Origin: JAQAZP01 sp965531145
Lineage (GTDB): Bacteria > Acidobacteriota > JAQAZP01
NCBI GenBank assembly: GCA_965531145.1
Contig: CBESOE010000003.1
Span: forward strand, 1 to 64,000
Direction: 5' to 3'
DNA length: 64,000 nucleotides
In this document: in pieces, positions 1 through 9,073 of the stretch
Numbering within the stretch: position 1 is the stretch's first letter
Layout: every line of letters starts with the position of its first letter
Program-made: the position numbers and the translations under genes
Notes under the pieces: model-generated
What the model saw: the letters and a program-made list of their open reading frames with translations, nothing else
Database searches by the model: none
Told to the model about the DNA's origin: nothing

Positions 1-92
1 CCAAGAAGAAGGCCACCAAGAAGAAGGCCACCAAGAAGAAGGCCACCAAGAAGAAAGCCACCAAGAAGAAGGCTACGAAGAAGAAAAAATAA
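1..92 (+). CDS. C-terminal tail of a Lys-rich repeat protein (partial)
   Basis: The window opens inside a reading frame (codons from base 3) that ends at TAA 90-92. The visible tail is five tandem repeats of a Lys-Lys-Lys-Ala-Thr type pentapeptide followed by a run of lysines. Such tails occur on histone H1-like proteins, on HU proteins with basic extensions and on some other nucleic-acid-binding proteins, so a DNA- or RNA-binding role is plausible. The domain before the tail lies outside the window and the family cannot be named. At the DNA level it is a 15-bp tandem repeat with few synonymous differences, so repeat number could vary between strains. A good terminator follows at 208-236. Confidence 0.75.
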   Translation, partial: KKKATKKKATKKKATKKKATKKKATKKKK

Positions 93-207
93 GCACCCGA
101 TAGTTCAGGCCGACGGATACCAGGACGTCTAGAGAGTCCGTAACAAAACATAAGGCAAACAGCGAGGTCGGATCCGACCACACGTTTTCAATACACCCGC
201 GATACTG

Positions 208-236
208 CCCCCTACCCCACTAGGGGGTTTATTTTG
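208..236 (+). terminator. Rho-independent terminator of the Lys-rich gene
   Basis: A perfect 7-bp stem (CCCCCTA at 208-214, TAGGGGG at 221-227) with a 6-nt loop is followed by TTTATTTT. It lies 116 bases after the stop of the Lys-rich gene. A 14-bp palindrome, GGTCGGATCCGACC, sits upstream at 166-179; its role is unknown. Confidence 0.8.
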
Positions 237-250
237 TACCCCAGTGCAGA

Positions 251-281
251 CAAAAAAGGGCGAGGCCCCCAGGCCTCGCCC
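251..281 (-). terminator. Rho-independent terminator of the S8 protease gene
   Basis: A perfect 10-bp stem (258-267 with 272-281) and 4-nt loop are followed, on the minus strand, by TTTTTTG (251-257). It starts 23 bases after the protease stop codon. With the plus-strand terminator at 208-236 it separates the two converging genes. Confidence 0.88.
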
Positions 282-303
282 GAACTGTCATTGGTTGAGT
301 GGT

Positions 304-3300
304 TTACGGCGCCATGCCGGTAACCGTGCAGCCCGCCGTAGCGGTGTCGCCGTCGGGAGCATAGGGCGGCAGGTTGTAGGGCGCCGGGGTGACATCGGCC
401 ACCAGCAGGCTGAAGACATTGTCGCCCACCAGCGTGCCCAGAGCCGGGAAGTTCTGGTTCCAGGTGAGACCGAAATTCTCGCTGGGCGAGAGGTTGGTCC
501 AGCCGGCCCGCCAGTTCTTGTAGGAGGTACCGTTGGCAATGACCACGTCGATGGTCCCCGCCGCCCGGCGGCTCTCGGTGGTGTTGTTGCCCATCCCCGC
601 ATTGAACTGCGCCACAAAGGGCAGCACGCCCATGGCCGGCAGACAATCAAGAGTCGCATTCACCGTGCCCACCGAAGCACCGACATGCAGGGTCACCGGG
701 ATGACCACTGTTGGCGTCACCGGGTCGTTGCTGTTGATGGTCAGCGAGCCGTTGTAATCGCCGGTGTCCAGGTCGGTCGCATCGCCGATCACACTCACCG
801 CCAGCGAACCCAGAGCCGGCACCTGGCCGCCGGCCGGATCGGTACTCAGCCAGCCGGTGTTGAACTCGATGGCCAGGCTGTCGTGCACGTAGGCGGTATC
901 GTAAACAACCTGCAGGCCGTCGGTGCCGTCACCGTTCTGCATCCCGATGGTGCAAGAGGTCAGCGGATCGAGCATGCTGCTGTACTGGTAGACGATGCTG
1001 CCGTCAGTGTTGAGAATCACCTGGTAGGTGTAAGGTCCGCCGCCGCTGGTGTAGCTGGGCACGTTGACCCAGGAGACGATCAACTGGCTGCCGTCGCTGT
1101 AATAGTAAGCCTCGCCGCCGCTGGTGAAGGTCTGGTCATCCCAGAACGGGGCCAGCATGTTCAGCGGCGCGCTGCTGCTGGGCAGGGCCGTGTTGCCGTA
1201 AGTGCTCAACGTCGAGGTGAAACTCATCCAGCCGTTGGTGCAGAAGTTGAACTGGGTGAAGGCCGAACCGTAGTAGTTGAAGGTAAACCCGATGTCATAG
1301 GGGCCGGCGTTGGTGTCGTCGCCCAGTCCGAGGATCGGGGTGCCAATACCGGTGATGTCGACCCAGTTGTATGTCGGGCCGCCAGCCTCGTCACTGTCCT
1401 GCCAGCTGTAGCCATAGGTGTCCGGGCCGCCGGATCCGCTGGCCGCGCCGGAATCCACCGCGGCGCTGATCGAGAAGTTGAGATAGCCGTCACCGTTGTT
1501 GGTGAAGGTCAGTGTCTCGCTGGCCGAACCGCCGGGATCGGCGTAGAGGTTAATCTCGCTGGCCGAGAGTTCCATGTCGGGGAGCAGCAATTCGCTGGAG
1601 GCGCCCCAGACGATCACGTCGTCGATATACCAACCATCGTAGGCCACCGAACTGTCGGTGCCGAAGGTCCAGCGGAAGATCACCGCCTGGCCGAGGTAGG
1701 CGCTGCAGTCAAAGGTCACCAGCTCCCAGTCACCGCTGCCGGTGAAACCGGGTTCGCCGAGACCGGTGATGCTGTCGTCGGGATAACCGCCGTCGGGGAG
1801 CAGCAGGGTCCAGCTGCCGCCGCCGTCGGTGGAGATTTTGACGTTGCCGCCGTCGTAACCGGTTTCAATCGAACGCCAGTGGTAAAAACCGAGGGCCGCG
1901 GACGGATCGTTGAACGAGTACTGGCGGCTGTCCAGGGTGTAGACCGCGCTGTTGTCATAAGCCGCGTCGAGGTCGGTTCCCCAGAGCTTGAGCCCGGAGT
2001 GCGCCGCGGAGGGACCGACAGTCGCCTCGCCCCACTCCCACTCGCCGGTGCCGATGTAGTTGCCGTCGCTGATCTCGAAGGCCTCTGCCGGAGTCAGGGA
2101 GAAGTCCTGCACCACCGTATCGCCCACTGGCACGAACACGCTGGCCGAATCGCCACCAAAACCGATGGCCTCCACCTGGATGGTGTAGGTTGACCCGCCG
2201 GGGATGGTGGTGAACTGGTAGAAGCCGGATGCGTTGGTGGTCTCGGGGGTCAGCGGTGTTCCGGCTACAGAAATCTCCGCGCCGGCGATGGGTGCGCCCT
2301 CCAGGTCGGTCACCGTCCCCTCAAGGATGCCGGCGGGCGCCGGGTCGAGGGTGAAGTCCACGGTCACCGTGCCGTCCACCGGCACAAAAGCGGTCTGCTG
2401 CTGCGGCAGGTAGCCGAAGTAGGTGGCTTCGAAAGTGTAACTCTGGTCGCCGGCGGCGGACATGCTGTAGTCGCCAGTGACCTCGTTGGCATACACGATC
2501 CGGCCGCTGCTCAGTTCCTCTACGCGGGCCGGGATGGGAGCCGCGGAGCCGGAGTCGGAGACATTGCCCTGCACCGTGCCAAACCCCTGGGAGGCGTAGA
2601 TCACCGCCTGTTCCAGGTCGATGATCCCCATGCCGAAGGTGTTGTCCTCACCGGTGGTTCCCAGGTCCACGGCGGTGACGAGCAGGATATCCTTGATCGT
2701 GTCCACGTCGAGGTTGGGGTCCACCTGGCGCAGGACGGCCACCGAACCGGTGACGTGGGGCGAGGCCATGGAGGTGCCGCTCATGGTGCTGTAACTGCTG
2801 CCGGGCACCGAGCTGCGAATGTCGTCACCAGGCGCCACCACTTCGGGCTTGATCTCGTCGTTACAGCCGGGCCCGAGGCTGGAGAAGCCGGAGATGGGAT
2901 AGGGGAACGCCACGTTGGCGTCCACCGACCCCACGGAAAATGCGTTGTACGGAGAGTCGGCCCGGTCGCCCGGGGTGCGCAGCGAGCCGGCGCCGGAGGA
3001 GCCCTCGTTGCCGGCGGAGAAGATCACCGCGCAGCCGGCCGCCTCGCAGTTGTCGATGGCGGTCCAGAAGGTCACGTCACAGGGGCCGGTGATGTAGGAC
3101 CCGTGATAGATCGGGCTGATGCCCCAGGAGTTGCCCACCGCGTCAGCAACGTCATCCACGGTACCCGGGTTGCCGTCCGGATCGGCGAACCACTGGAAGG
3201 CCAGCACTGCGTCGGTCATGGTGGTGGGGATGTCCACCCGGTCGATGACCCCGGCGGAAATCCAGGTGGCGTCCCTGGCCACGCCGATTTCGTTGGCCGC

Positions 3301-4050
3301 GGTGTAACCGGCGATGGTGCCCATGGTGTGGGTGCCGTGGGAACCGGAGTCAAAGGGGAAGGTGGTGGAGGTGACCGGGTCAAACCAGCACTCGGCGGCC
3401 GGCTCGGTTAGACCGCGCCAGCGGGAGGCCAGCGCCTCGTGGTTTCCGTCAACACCGGTGTCCATGTTGGCGATCACCCGGCCGAGGCCGGTGTAGCCCA
3501 GGGCCCAGGCCTCGGGGGCCTTGATCGCGATGATACCAGGCTCCACGGCCCGGGTGGTCTGTCCCTCCTTTGGTGGAGCGGTGGGGCGAACCTTGTGGTT
3601 TTCCACCGGGGCGATGGTCTCGATGATGTAATCGATATAGACCATCTCCACCTCGGGGCGCCGGGCGATCCGTTTGATCTCGCCCACCGTGGCTTCCACA
3701 CCGACGATGTTTTCAATCCAGAAGGTCCTGAAATCACGCACCTCGCCGCTGAGCACCTGCTTCTGCAGGTAGTCGGTGAGCCGCGGCTGACTGTCATTGG
3801 CGACGGTCTGCAGCGCTTCCACCACGTGCTGGTGGCGCAGAGCCCGGGTGGCCCCCTCGCGTTTGAGCTGGGCGTTGAGCGAGACCACATCGGCCCGATC
3901 GGCCAGTCTCACGATCACCTTGTAGTATTCGGAATCCGGCCTGTTGGCCAGGTCTTTGGCCAGTCCGTCGTGCAGAACGCCGGCCATTGCGGTTCCGGCG
4001 AACGCGCAGAATACGACAGCCGCCAGCAGGAGTACAGAAACTCTCCTCAT
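304..4050 (-). CDS. Secreted subtilisin-like (S8) serine protease with large C-terminal modules
   Basis: 1248 residues. Start at 4050: GGAGG lies 7 nt before this ATG, whereas the ATG at 4056 is too close to it. Residues 1-23 are a signal peptide ending in Ala-Met-Ala. An inhibitor-I9-like propeptide (about 35-150) precedes the catalytic domain, whose triad is Asp197 (MDTGVDG), His241 (SHGTHTMG) and Ser427 (SGTSMASPH), with the oxyanion Asn near 348 (SAGNE). Two carboxypeptidase-regulatory-like beta domains follow, then a jelly-roll-like domain (YDGGNVKISTDGG) and Thr/Ser-rich beta modules with Cys pairs at the C-terminus. The protein should be exported, processed and used for extracellular proteolysis. 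The last about 120 residues may be a sorting or surface-attachment module; that is inference. The gene is monocistronic, with its own promoter and terminator. Confidence 0.93.
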   Translation of the reverse strand: MRRVSVLLLAAVVFCAFAGTAMAGVLHDGLAKDLANRPDSEYYKVIVRLADRADVVSLNAQLKREGATRALRHQHVVEALQTVANDSQPRLTDYLQKQVLSGEVRDFRTFWIENIVGVEATVGEIKRIARRPEVEMVYIDYIIETIAPVENHKVRPTAPPKEGQTTRAVEPGIIAIKAPEAWALGYTGLGRVIANMDTGVDGNHEALASRWRGLTEPAAECWFDPVTSTTFPFDSGSHGTHTMGTIAGYTAANEIGVARDATWISAGVIDRVDIPTTMTDAVLAFQWFADPDGNPGTVDDVADAVGNSWGISPIYHGSYITGPCDVTFWTAIDNCEAAGCAVIFSAGNEGSSGAGSLRTPGDRADSPYNAFSVGSVDANVAFPYPISGFSSLGPGCNDEIKPEVVAPGDDIRSSVPGSSYSTMSGTSMASPHVTGSVAVLRQVDPNLDVDTIKDILLVTAVDLGTTGEDNTFGMGIIDLEQAVIYASQGFGTVQGNVSDSGSAAPIPARVEELSSGRIVYANEVTGDYSMSAAGDQSYTFEATYFGYLPQQQTAFVPVDGTVTVDFTLDPAPAGILEGTVTDLEGAPIAGAEISVAGTPLTPETTNASGFYQFTTIPGGSTYTIQVEAIGFGGDSASVFVPVGDTVVQDFSLTPAEAFEISDGNYIGTGEWEWGEATVGPSAAHSGLKLWGTDLDAAYDNSAVYTLDSRQYSFNDPSAALGFYHWRSIETGYDGGNVKISTDGGGSWTLLLPDGGYPDDSITGLGEPGFTGSGDWELVTFDCSAYLGQAVIFRWTFGTDSSVAYDGWYIDDVIVWGASSELLLPDMELSASEINLYADPGGSASETLTFTNNGDGYLNFSISAAVDSGAASGSGGPDTYGYSWQDSDEAGGPTYNWVDITGIGTPILGLGDDTNAGPYDIGFTFNYYGSAFTQFNFCTNGWMSFTSTLSTYGNTALPSSSAPLNMLAPFWDDQTFTSGGEAYYYSDGSQLIVSWVNVPSYTSGGGPYTYQVILNTDGSIVYQYSSMLDPLTSCTIGMQNGDGTDGLQVVYDTAYVHDSLAIEFNTGWLSTDPAGGQVPALGSLAVSVIGDATDLDTGDYNGSLTINSNDPVTPTVVIPVTLHVGASVGTVNATLDCLPAMGVLPFVAQFNAGMGNNTTESRRAAGTIDVVIANGTSYKNWRAGWTNLSPSENFGLTWNQNFPALGTLVGDNVFSLLVADVTPAPYNLPPYAPDGDTATAGCTVTGMAP

Positions 4051-4164
4051 TTTCATCCCTCCAGATTGTAAGCACAGAATTGAGGGGCTCCCCAAAGCCC
4101 CCCGGAATCGCACTTCAGGGGATCAGGAGCCGGTCACCGGCTGAATCGCCGGGCCCGGACAGAC

Positions 4165-4183
4165 GCGCCTCCCCTGGAGGCGC
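4165..4183 (-). other. 8-bp inverted repeat in the protease 5' leader
   Basis: GCGCCTCC and GGAGGCGC form a perfect stem with a 3-nt loop shortly downstream of the predicted transcription start, so the leader RNA would begin with a stable hairpin. It may protect the 5' end. Confidence 0.5.
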
Positions 4184-4199
4184 ACCATATACTATTGAA

Positions 4200-4227
4200 T
4201 ATATAGGAATCCGGGCCTGATTGGCAA
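4200..4227 (-). promoter_or_regulatory. Predicted sigma70-type promoter of the S8 protease gene
   Basis: On the minus strand TTGCCA (4222-4227) is followed after 16 nt by TATATA (4200-4205), or after 18 nt by TATATT. This is the most AT-rich stretch between the protease and glyA. The start codon is about 140 nt downstream. Confidence 0.6.
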
Positions 4228-4268
4228 GAAACGAATTGGCCGGTGAGCCGGGAAGGAGCGGGCGGAGG

Positions 4269-4296
4269 GCCCCCGATCCGGAAGCGGATCCGGGGC
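4269..4296 (-). terminator. Strong hairpin after glyA (terminator without U-tract)
   Basis: A 12-bp stem with one mismatch (4269-4280 with 4285-4296) and a GAAG loop lies 24 bases after the glyA stop. There is no T-run on either strand, so it may be a weak terminator or a transcript-end stabiliser. Confidence 0.5.
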
Positions 4297-4319
4297 CTCG
4301 CCTGCCGCAGAGGGGACGT

Positions 4320-5564
<1,245 letters not shown>

Positions 5565-5662
5565 CTTGATTCTCCTTGGCAGCTTCCGGGCCGCCGCCCG
5601 GCGACCACTCATCTTTCTATCGTTAAACATCAATGATCTCAATCGCTTGAAAAGAAAGTGAG

Positions 5663-5691
5663 AGAATAACAGACCCGTACTGTGGTGTAAA
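5663..5691 (-). promoter_or_regulatory. Predicted glyA promoter
   Basis: TTTACA (5686-5691), a 17-nt spacer and TATTCT (5663-5668) on the minus strand, about 100 nt before the glyA start codon. Confidence 0.55.
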
Positions 5692-5735
5692 CCCGGTGCA
5701 CGGTCGGATAGACGGCGATTTCGCTCAGAATAGAC

Positions 5736-5765
5736 TTGACAGCAACCAGCTCAGTCTCCCATAAT
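5736..5765 (+). promoter_or_regulatory. Predicted promoter of the iscS operon
   Basis: A consensus TTGACA (5736-5741), an 18-nt spacer and CATAAT (5760-5765). Transcription would start near 5772, leaving a leader of about 130 nt before iscS. It is back to back with the glyA promoter. Confidence 0.7.
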
Positions 5766-5803
5766 ATTGGTCGATTATCGAAATGATACCCGATGAGCAT
5801 CGA

Positions 5804-5844
5804 GCCTGGCGGGATCGCCCCCGGCAGGCTTTTGTTCTGCCAGG
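5804..5844 (+). promoter_or_regulatory. Possible attenuator in the iscS leader
   Basis: GCCTG-g-CGGG (5804-5813) can pair with CCCG-g-CAGGC (5820-5829), a 9-bp stem with one G/G opposition, directly followed by TTTTGTT (5830-5836). This looks like a terminator lying between promoter and gene. Just downstream, GCCAGG (5839-5844) is complementary to CCTGGC (5805-5810), the 5' strand of that stem, so an alternative fold could open it. No known riboswitch core was recognised. Confidence 0.45.
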
Positions 5845-5900
5845 AGGCCCCACAGCAGAGGGGTCCGGCGGGCTCGCGGCGGAAGCAGAGGAATTGGATC

Positions 5901-7055
5901 ATGGATATCGTTTATATGGATCACCACGCAACCACACCCCTTGACAAGCGGGTGCTCGAGGAGATGATGCCCTTCCTCACCGAGCACTTCGGCAATGCCT
6001 CCAGCTCCACCCACCCGGTGGGCCGGTACGCCCGCAAGGCGGTGGAAAAGGCACGGGGCGAGGTGGCGCAGTTGATCGGGGCCCAGCCCAGCGAAATCAT
6101 CTTCACCAGCGGTGCCACCGAATCGGACAACCTGGCGGTGAAAGGGATCGCCCAGCGGTTGCGAAAAAAAGGCAGCCACATCATCACCAGCGTCGTGGAA
6201 CACAAAGCGATCCTCGACCCTTGCACCTTCCTGGAAAAGTCGGAGTTCGAGGTGACCGTGCTGCCGGTGGACAGCATGGGCCTGGTGGACCCCGCGGCAG
6301 TGGAGGCGGCAATCCGCCCCGAGACCATCCTGGTCAGCATACAGGCGGCGAACAGTGAAGTGGGCACCATCATGCCCATCACCGAAATCGGAGCCATCAC
6401 CAGGGAGAGGGGCATCCTCTTCCACACCGACGCGGTGCAGGCCGTGGGCAAGATCCCCATCGACGTCGACAAGATCAACGCCGACCTGCTCTCACTCTCC
6501 GGGCACAAAATGTACGGCCCCAAGGGTGTGGGTGCGCTCTACATCCGGGGCAAAAACCGGGTGGTCCCCATGACCCACGGTGGCGGACAGGAGCGGAGAC
6601 TGCGCTCGGGCACTGAAAACGTCCCGGGCATCGTCGGCCTCGGCGCCGCCTGCCGGCTGGCCGGTGAAGAGATGGACGAAGAAAGTCGACGTCTTTCCGC
6701 CTTGCGCGACAGGCTGTACGAGGGGATAATCGGCAACGTGGACGGTGTGACGCTCAATGGTCACCCGGAAAAGCGTCTGCCCGGAAATCTGAATGTGAGT
6801 TTCGATTATGTCGAGGGCGAATCGATCATGATGGCCCTCAAGGGATTCGCCCTCTCCTCCGGCTCGGCGTGCACCTCGGAGTCGCTCCAGGCGTCCTACG
6901 TGCTGATGGCCCTTGGAATGGAGGAGGTGATGGCCCACTGTTCCATCCGGTTCGGCCTCGGCCACAGCAATACCGAGGCGCAGGTGGACCGGCTGGTGGA
7001 GGAATTGAGTGCCGCCATGACCCGGTTGCGGGCCATGTCACCGCTGGCCGACTAG
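5901..7055 (+). CDS. iscS: Cysteine desulfurase (IscS/NifS family)
   Basis: 384 residues. This PLP enzyme takes sulfur from cysteine and passes it as a persulfide to the scaffold encoded next. Motifs: HHATTPLD at the N-terminus, His101, the PLP-binding Lys203 in SGHKMYGPKG, and the persulfide-forming Cys324 in SSGSACTSES. The start at 5901 follows AGAGGA by about 8 nt. The frame is open upstream to an ATG at 5793, but that would add 36 residues of low family likeness and has no ribosome site. It heads an operon with iscU (55-nt gap) and a small protein. No Rrf2/IscR-type regulator gene lies nearby. Confidence 0.96.
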   Translation: MDIVYMDHHATTPLDKRVLEEMMPFLTEHFGNASSSTHPVGRYARKAVEKARGEVAQLIGAQPSEIIFTSGATESDNLAVKGIAQRLRKKGSHIITSVVEHKAILDPCTFLEKSEFEVTVLPVDSMGLVDPAAVEAAIRPETILVSIQAANSEVGTIMPITEIGAITRERGILFHTDAVQAVGKIPIDVDKINADLLSLSGHKMYGPKGVGALYIRGKNRVVPMTHGGGQERRLRSGTENVPGIVGLGAACRLAGEEMDEESRRLSALRDRLYEGIIGNVDGVTLNGHPEKRLPGNLNVSFDYVEGESIMMALKGFALSSGSACTSESLQASYVLMALGMEEVMAHCSIRFGLGHSNTEAQVDRLVEELSAAMTRLRAMSPLAD

Positions 7056-7110
7056 CGTCCGGCGGCCACGTCAACACGGCATTTCACCTGAATAAAGTAG
7101 AGAAGGAATC

Positions 7111-7494
7111 ATGGAATACAGCGACAAGGTAGTTGACCACTACGAGAACCCCCGCAACGTGGGGATCATTGAAAACGCCGACGGCATCGGTACCGTCGGC
7201 AACCCGGCCTGCGGCGATGTGATGAAACTGTCCATCAGGATCAAGGACGACGTGATCACTGCCGCCAGGTTCAAGACATTCGGTTGCGGGGCGGCCATCG
7301 CCACCAGCTCGATTCTCACCGAAATGGTGGTGGGCAAAACCGTCGAAGAGGCGTTGACCATCTCCAACAAGGCGGTAGCCGAGGCCCTGGACGGACTGCC
7401 CCCGGTGAAACTCCACTGCTCGGTGCTGGCCGAAGACGCCCTCAAGGCGGCCATCGAAAACTACCGGGACAAGCAGGCGAAGGATACTGACTGA
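7111..7494 (+). CDS. iscU: Fe-S cluster scaffold protein (IscU/NifU N-domain)
   Basis: 127 residues, a single IscU domain without the NifU extensions. The three cluster ligands are visible as Cys34 (NPACGD), Cys59 (FGCGAAIA) and Cys103 (LHCSVLAEDA), with the conserved Asp36 that destabilises the cluster for transfer. It should receive persulfide sulfur from IscS and iron, build a [2Fe-2S] cluster, and hand it to carriers or apoproteins. AGAAGGAA precedes the start. It is transcribed with iscS and the 78-residue protein downstream. No hscA/hscB, fdx or iscA homologue is in the window. Confidence 0.95.
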   Translation: MEYSDKVVDHYENPRNVGIIENADGIGTVGNPACGDVMKLSIRIKDDVITAARFKTFGCGAAIATSSILTEMVVGKTVEEALTISNKAVAEALDGLPPVKLHCSVLAEDALKAAIENYRDKQAKDTD

Positions 7495-7555
7495 CCGGCG
7501 TGACGGTCCCCCACCAACCGGACCGTGCCGCCCGAATCATGAGGTCTGATCTGTC

Positions 7556-7792
7556 ATGAGCAATAGTGAAAAAAAGCAGGCAGCGGCCCAGGACGATCTG
7601 AAATTGTTCCTGGTCTCCCACATGGGGCCCTATTCCTGCTGGAGTCTGGAAGTGGGTCCCAATGCCGGAGCGGCATTCCAGGGCTGCCGCAAGAACAAGC
7701 GTGTTCCCGAGACCAGCGACAGCACCAGCTGCAAGGTTGAAGAGGTGAAGATTCCCGGCTACCGGATCATCATCGTCCCCGAAGAAGACTAG
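7556..7792 (+). CDS. Small soluble protein of unknown function in the isc operon
   Basis: 78 residues, no signal peptide or membrane segment, charged N-terminus, and three cysteines (one in YSCW, one in QGCRK, one in SCKVEE). It begins 61 bases after iscU in the same direction, with GAGG upstream of the ATG, and is followed by a hairpin, so it is probably the last gene of the iscS-iscU operon. I do not recognise the family. The cysteines and context make a role in Fe-S or sulfur metabolism worth considering, but nothing in the sequence proves it. Confidence 0.7.
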   Translation: MSNSEKKQAAAQDDLKLFLVSHMGPYSCWSLEVGPNAGAAFQGCRKNKRVPETSDSTSCKVEEVKIPGYRIIIVPEED

Positions 7793-7811
7793 CGCACCGG
7801 CCGGAATACGC

Positions 7812-7835
7812 CCGGGGGAGATTCTGCTCCCCCGG
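7812..7835 (+). terminator. Hairpin closing the isc operon
   Basis: CCGGGGGAG (7812-7820) and CTCCCCCGG (7827-7835) form a perfect 9-bp stem with a 6-nt loop, 20 bases after the last isc-operon stop. It lacks a T-run. It also lies before the end of the converging beta-barrel gene and could stop both transcripts weakly. Confidence 0.55.
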
Positions 7836-7887
7836 CTCCACCCTCACCCTCACCGAACATCACCCTGCCCTCTCCGCCGACCACGCC

Positions 7888-8724
7888 TCAGAACATGAAC
7901 TTGATTCCGCCAGTGGTGATCCAGAACGAGGGGTTCACCTCCATGGCAAAAGTGCTCAGCTCAGGGTAGAAACCCGCGGGCGGCTGAAGGTTCACGTATT
8001 CCTTCTCCGAATAGTAGTACTTGAACATGAAGGTAAAGGCCATTCGCGGGCTGATCTGGACATCCCCACCCACCCCGGCGTTGAAGCCCACCGAACTGGT
8101 GTTGGCCCTGAAATCGATCAGCGGGTATTCGAAGTCAAGGTACTGGTAGTCACCGCTGGAGTACGTGTAAGCATAGGCCGTATCGTAGACACCCCGGATC
8201 GACGTGTCGAAGGCGGAGAATCCGAAGCTGAGGAACGGCCGCACCGGCCCCTGGTCGGTGAGGTGGGTCACCAGGTTGAGGCTGCCCACCATGGTTCGCA
8301 TGCTCGGGCTCTGGTAGCGGTCGCCGCGGTAGGCGTTCCACAAGGACCGGCCGTCGTCCCAGTCCCAGTAGATGTTGTACTCGGTGCTGATGCTCGGGTA
8401 GGTGTAAAGCCCCCGGCCCTCCAGCTCAAGGCTCAGGTAGCGGTTGAAACGGTAAAAGACGCCCGCACCGAAGGCCGGGCCGCCGCCGCCCTTGAACCGC
8501 AGGTCCCAGTATTCCTCCACGTTGACCAGGGCGCCGTCGCTCCAGCGTGCGCTGGAATACATGGATTCACTCATGGTACTCCAGCCGAAACCGGCGTCGA
8601 ACCAGATTCCCGGCCCGGAATCGATCCCGGCAACGGCCGTCCCCGCACAAAGACAGGCCGCCAGCACCACCGTGGCGATTCCGGCCCCGCGTACCACCCA
8701 CAATTTTTGACGTTGACCGTTCAT
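7888..8724 (-). CDS. Outer-membrane beta-barrel protein
   Basis: 278 residues with a cleavable signal peptide (cleavage after about residue 32, Thr-Ala-Val-Ala). The mature part is rich in alternating aromatic/polar strands and Gly/Tyr/Asp turns and ends with Phe, the usual C-terminal signal for barrel insertion. The pattern fits an 8- to 12-stranded OmpA/OmpW-like barrel of the large uncharacterised porin-family group. AGGAGG lies 9 nt before the start at 8724. It is monocistronic, converging on the isc operon. Substrate or function cannot be read from the sequence. Confidence 0.85.
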   Translation of the reverse strand: MNGQRQKLWVVRGAGIATVVLAACLCAGTAVAGIDSGPGIWFDAGFGWSTMSESMYSSARWSDGALVNVEEYWDLRFKGGGGPAFGAGVFYRFNRYLSLELEGRGLYTYPSISTEYNIYWDWDDGRSLWNAYRGDRYQSPSMRTMVGSLNLVTHLTDQGPVRPFLSFGFSAFDTSIRGVYDTAYAYTYSSGDYQYLDFEYPLIDFRANTSSVGFNAGVGGDVQISPRMAFTFMFKYYYSEKEYVNLQPPAGFYPELSTFAMEVNPSFWITTGGIKFMF

Positions 8725-9073
8725 CTGTTGTTCCTCCTCTTGCCTATATCAATATCACGGGCATGCACTACCTTGAAAGACGACGGACATCCATTGCTAA
8801 AGCAAACCCCGTGCCGCAGCCTCTCCCCCACCGGAAATGCAGGGAATCACAGCGATCCCTCCGGCACGGGACAATGTGGACCCGTCAGATCGTCCTCTGC
8901 GCAGGACACCTTTTTTCACACCGGCAAGAGGCACGGCTTCGCTTCGCTCCCGGACGGATATCACCTATACTACCGTCTCTGTGGTCAACAGTATTAAAAA
9001 GATTCCGTCATCCCAACCGGACCGTTGCGGTGTTCCCGGAGCCGCCGGCCCCGCAGTCCCAGGAGGAGTTTCC
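8725..9073. other. Divergent intergenic region with nested inverted repeats
   Basis: 349 bases between the barrel gene and the M49-like lipoprotein gene. A 9-bp inverted repeat, CCCGTGCCG (8808-8816) with CGGCACGGG (8862-8870), encloses a second small stem (AGGGA/TCCCT, around 8841-8860). A TATACT near 8969 is a possible plus-strand -10, but its -35 is poor. No convincing gene is visible. The nested repeat could be an RNA structure or an operator serving both genes. Confidence 0.5.

Noticed and set aside
244..2193. Long open frame on the strand opposite the S8 protease gene.
   Set aside because: It is an antisense shadow typical of GC-rich coding DNA: no ribosome site, no recognisable domain, low-complexity Gly/Val/Arg composition, and the opposite strand is a clear protease.
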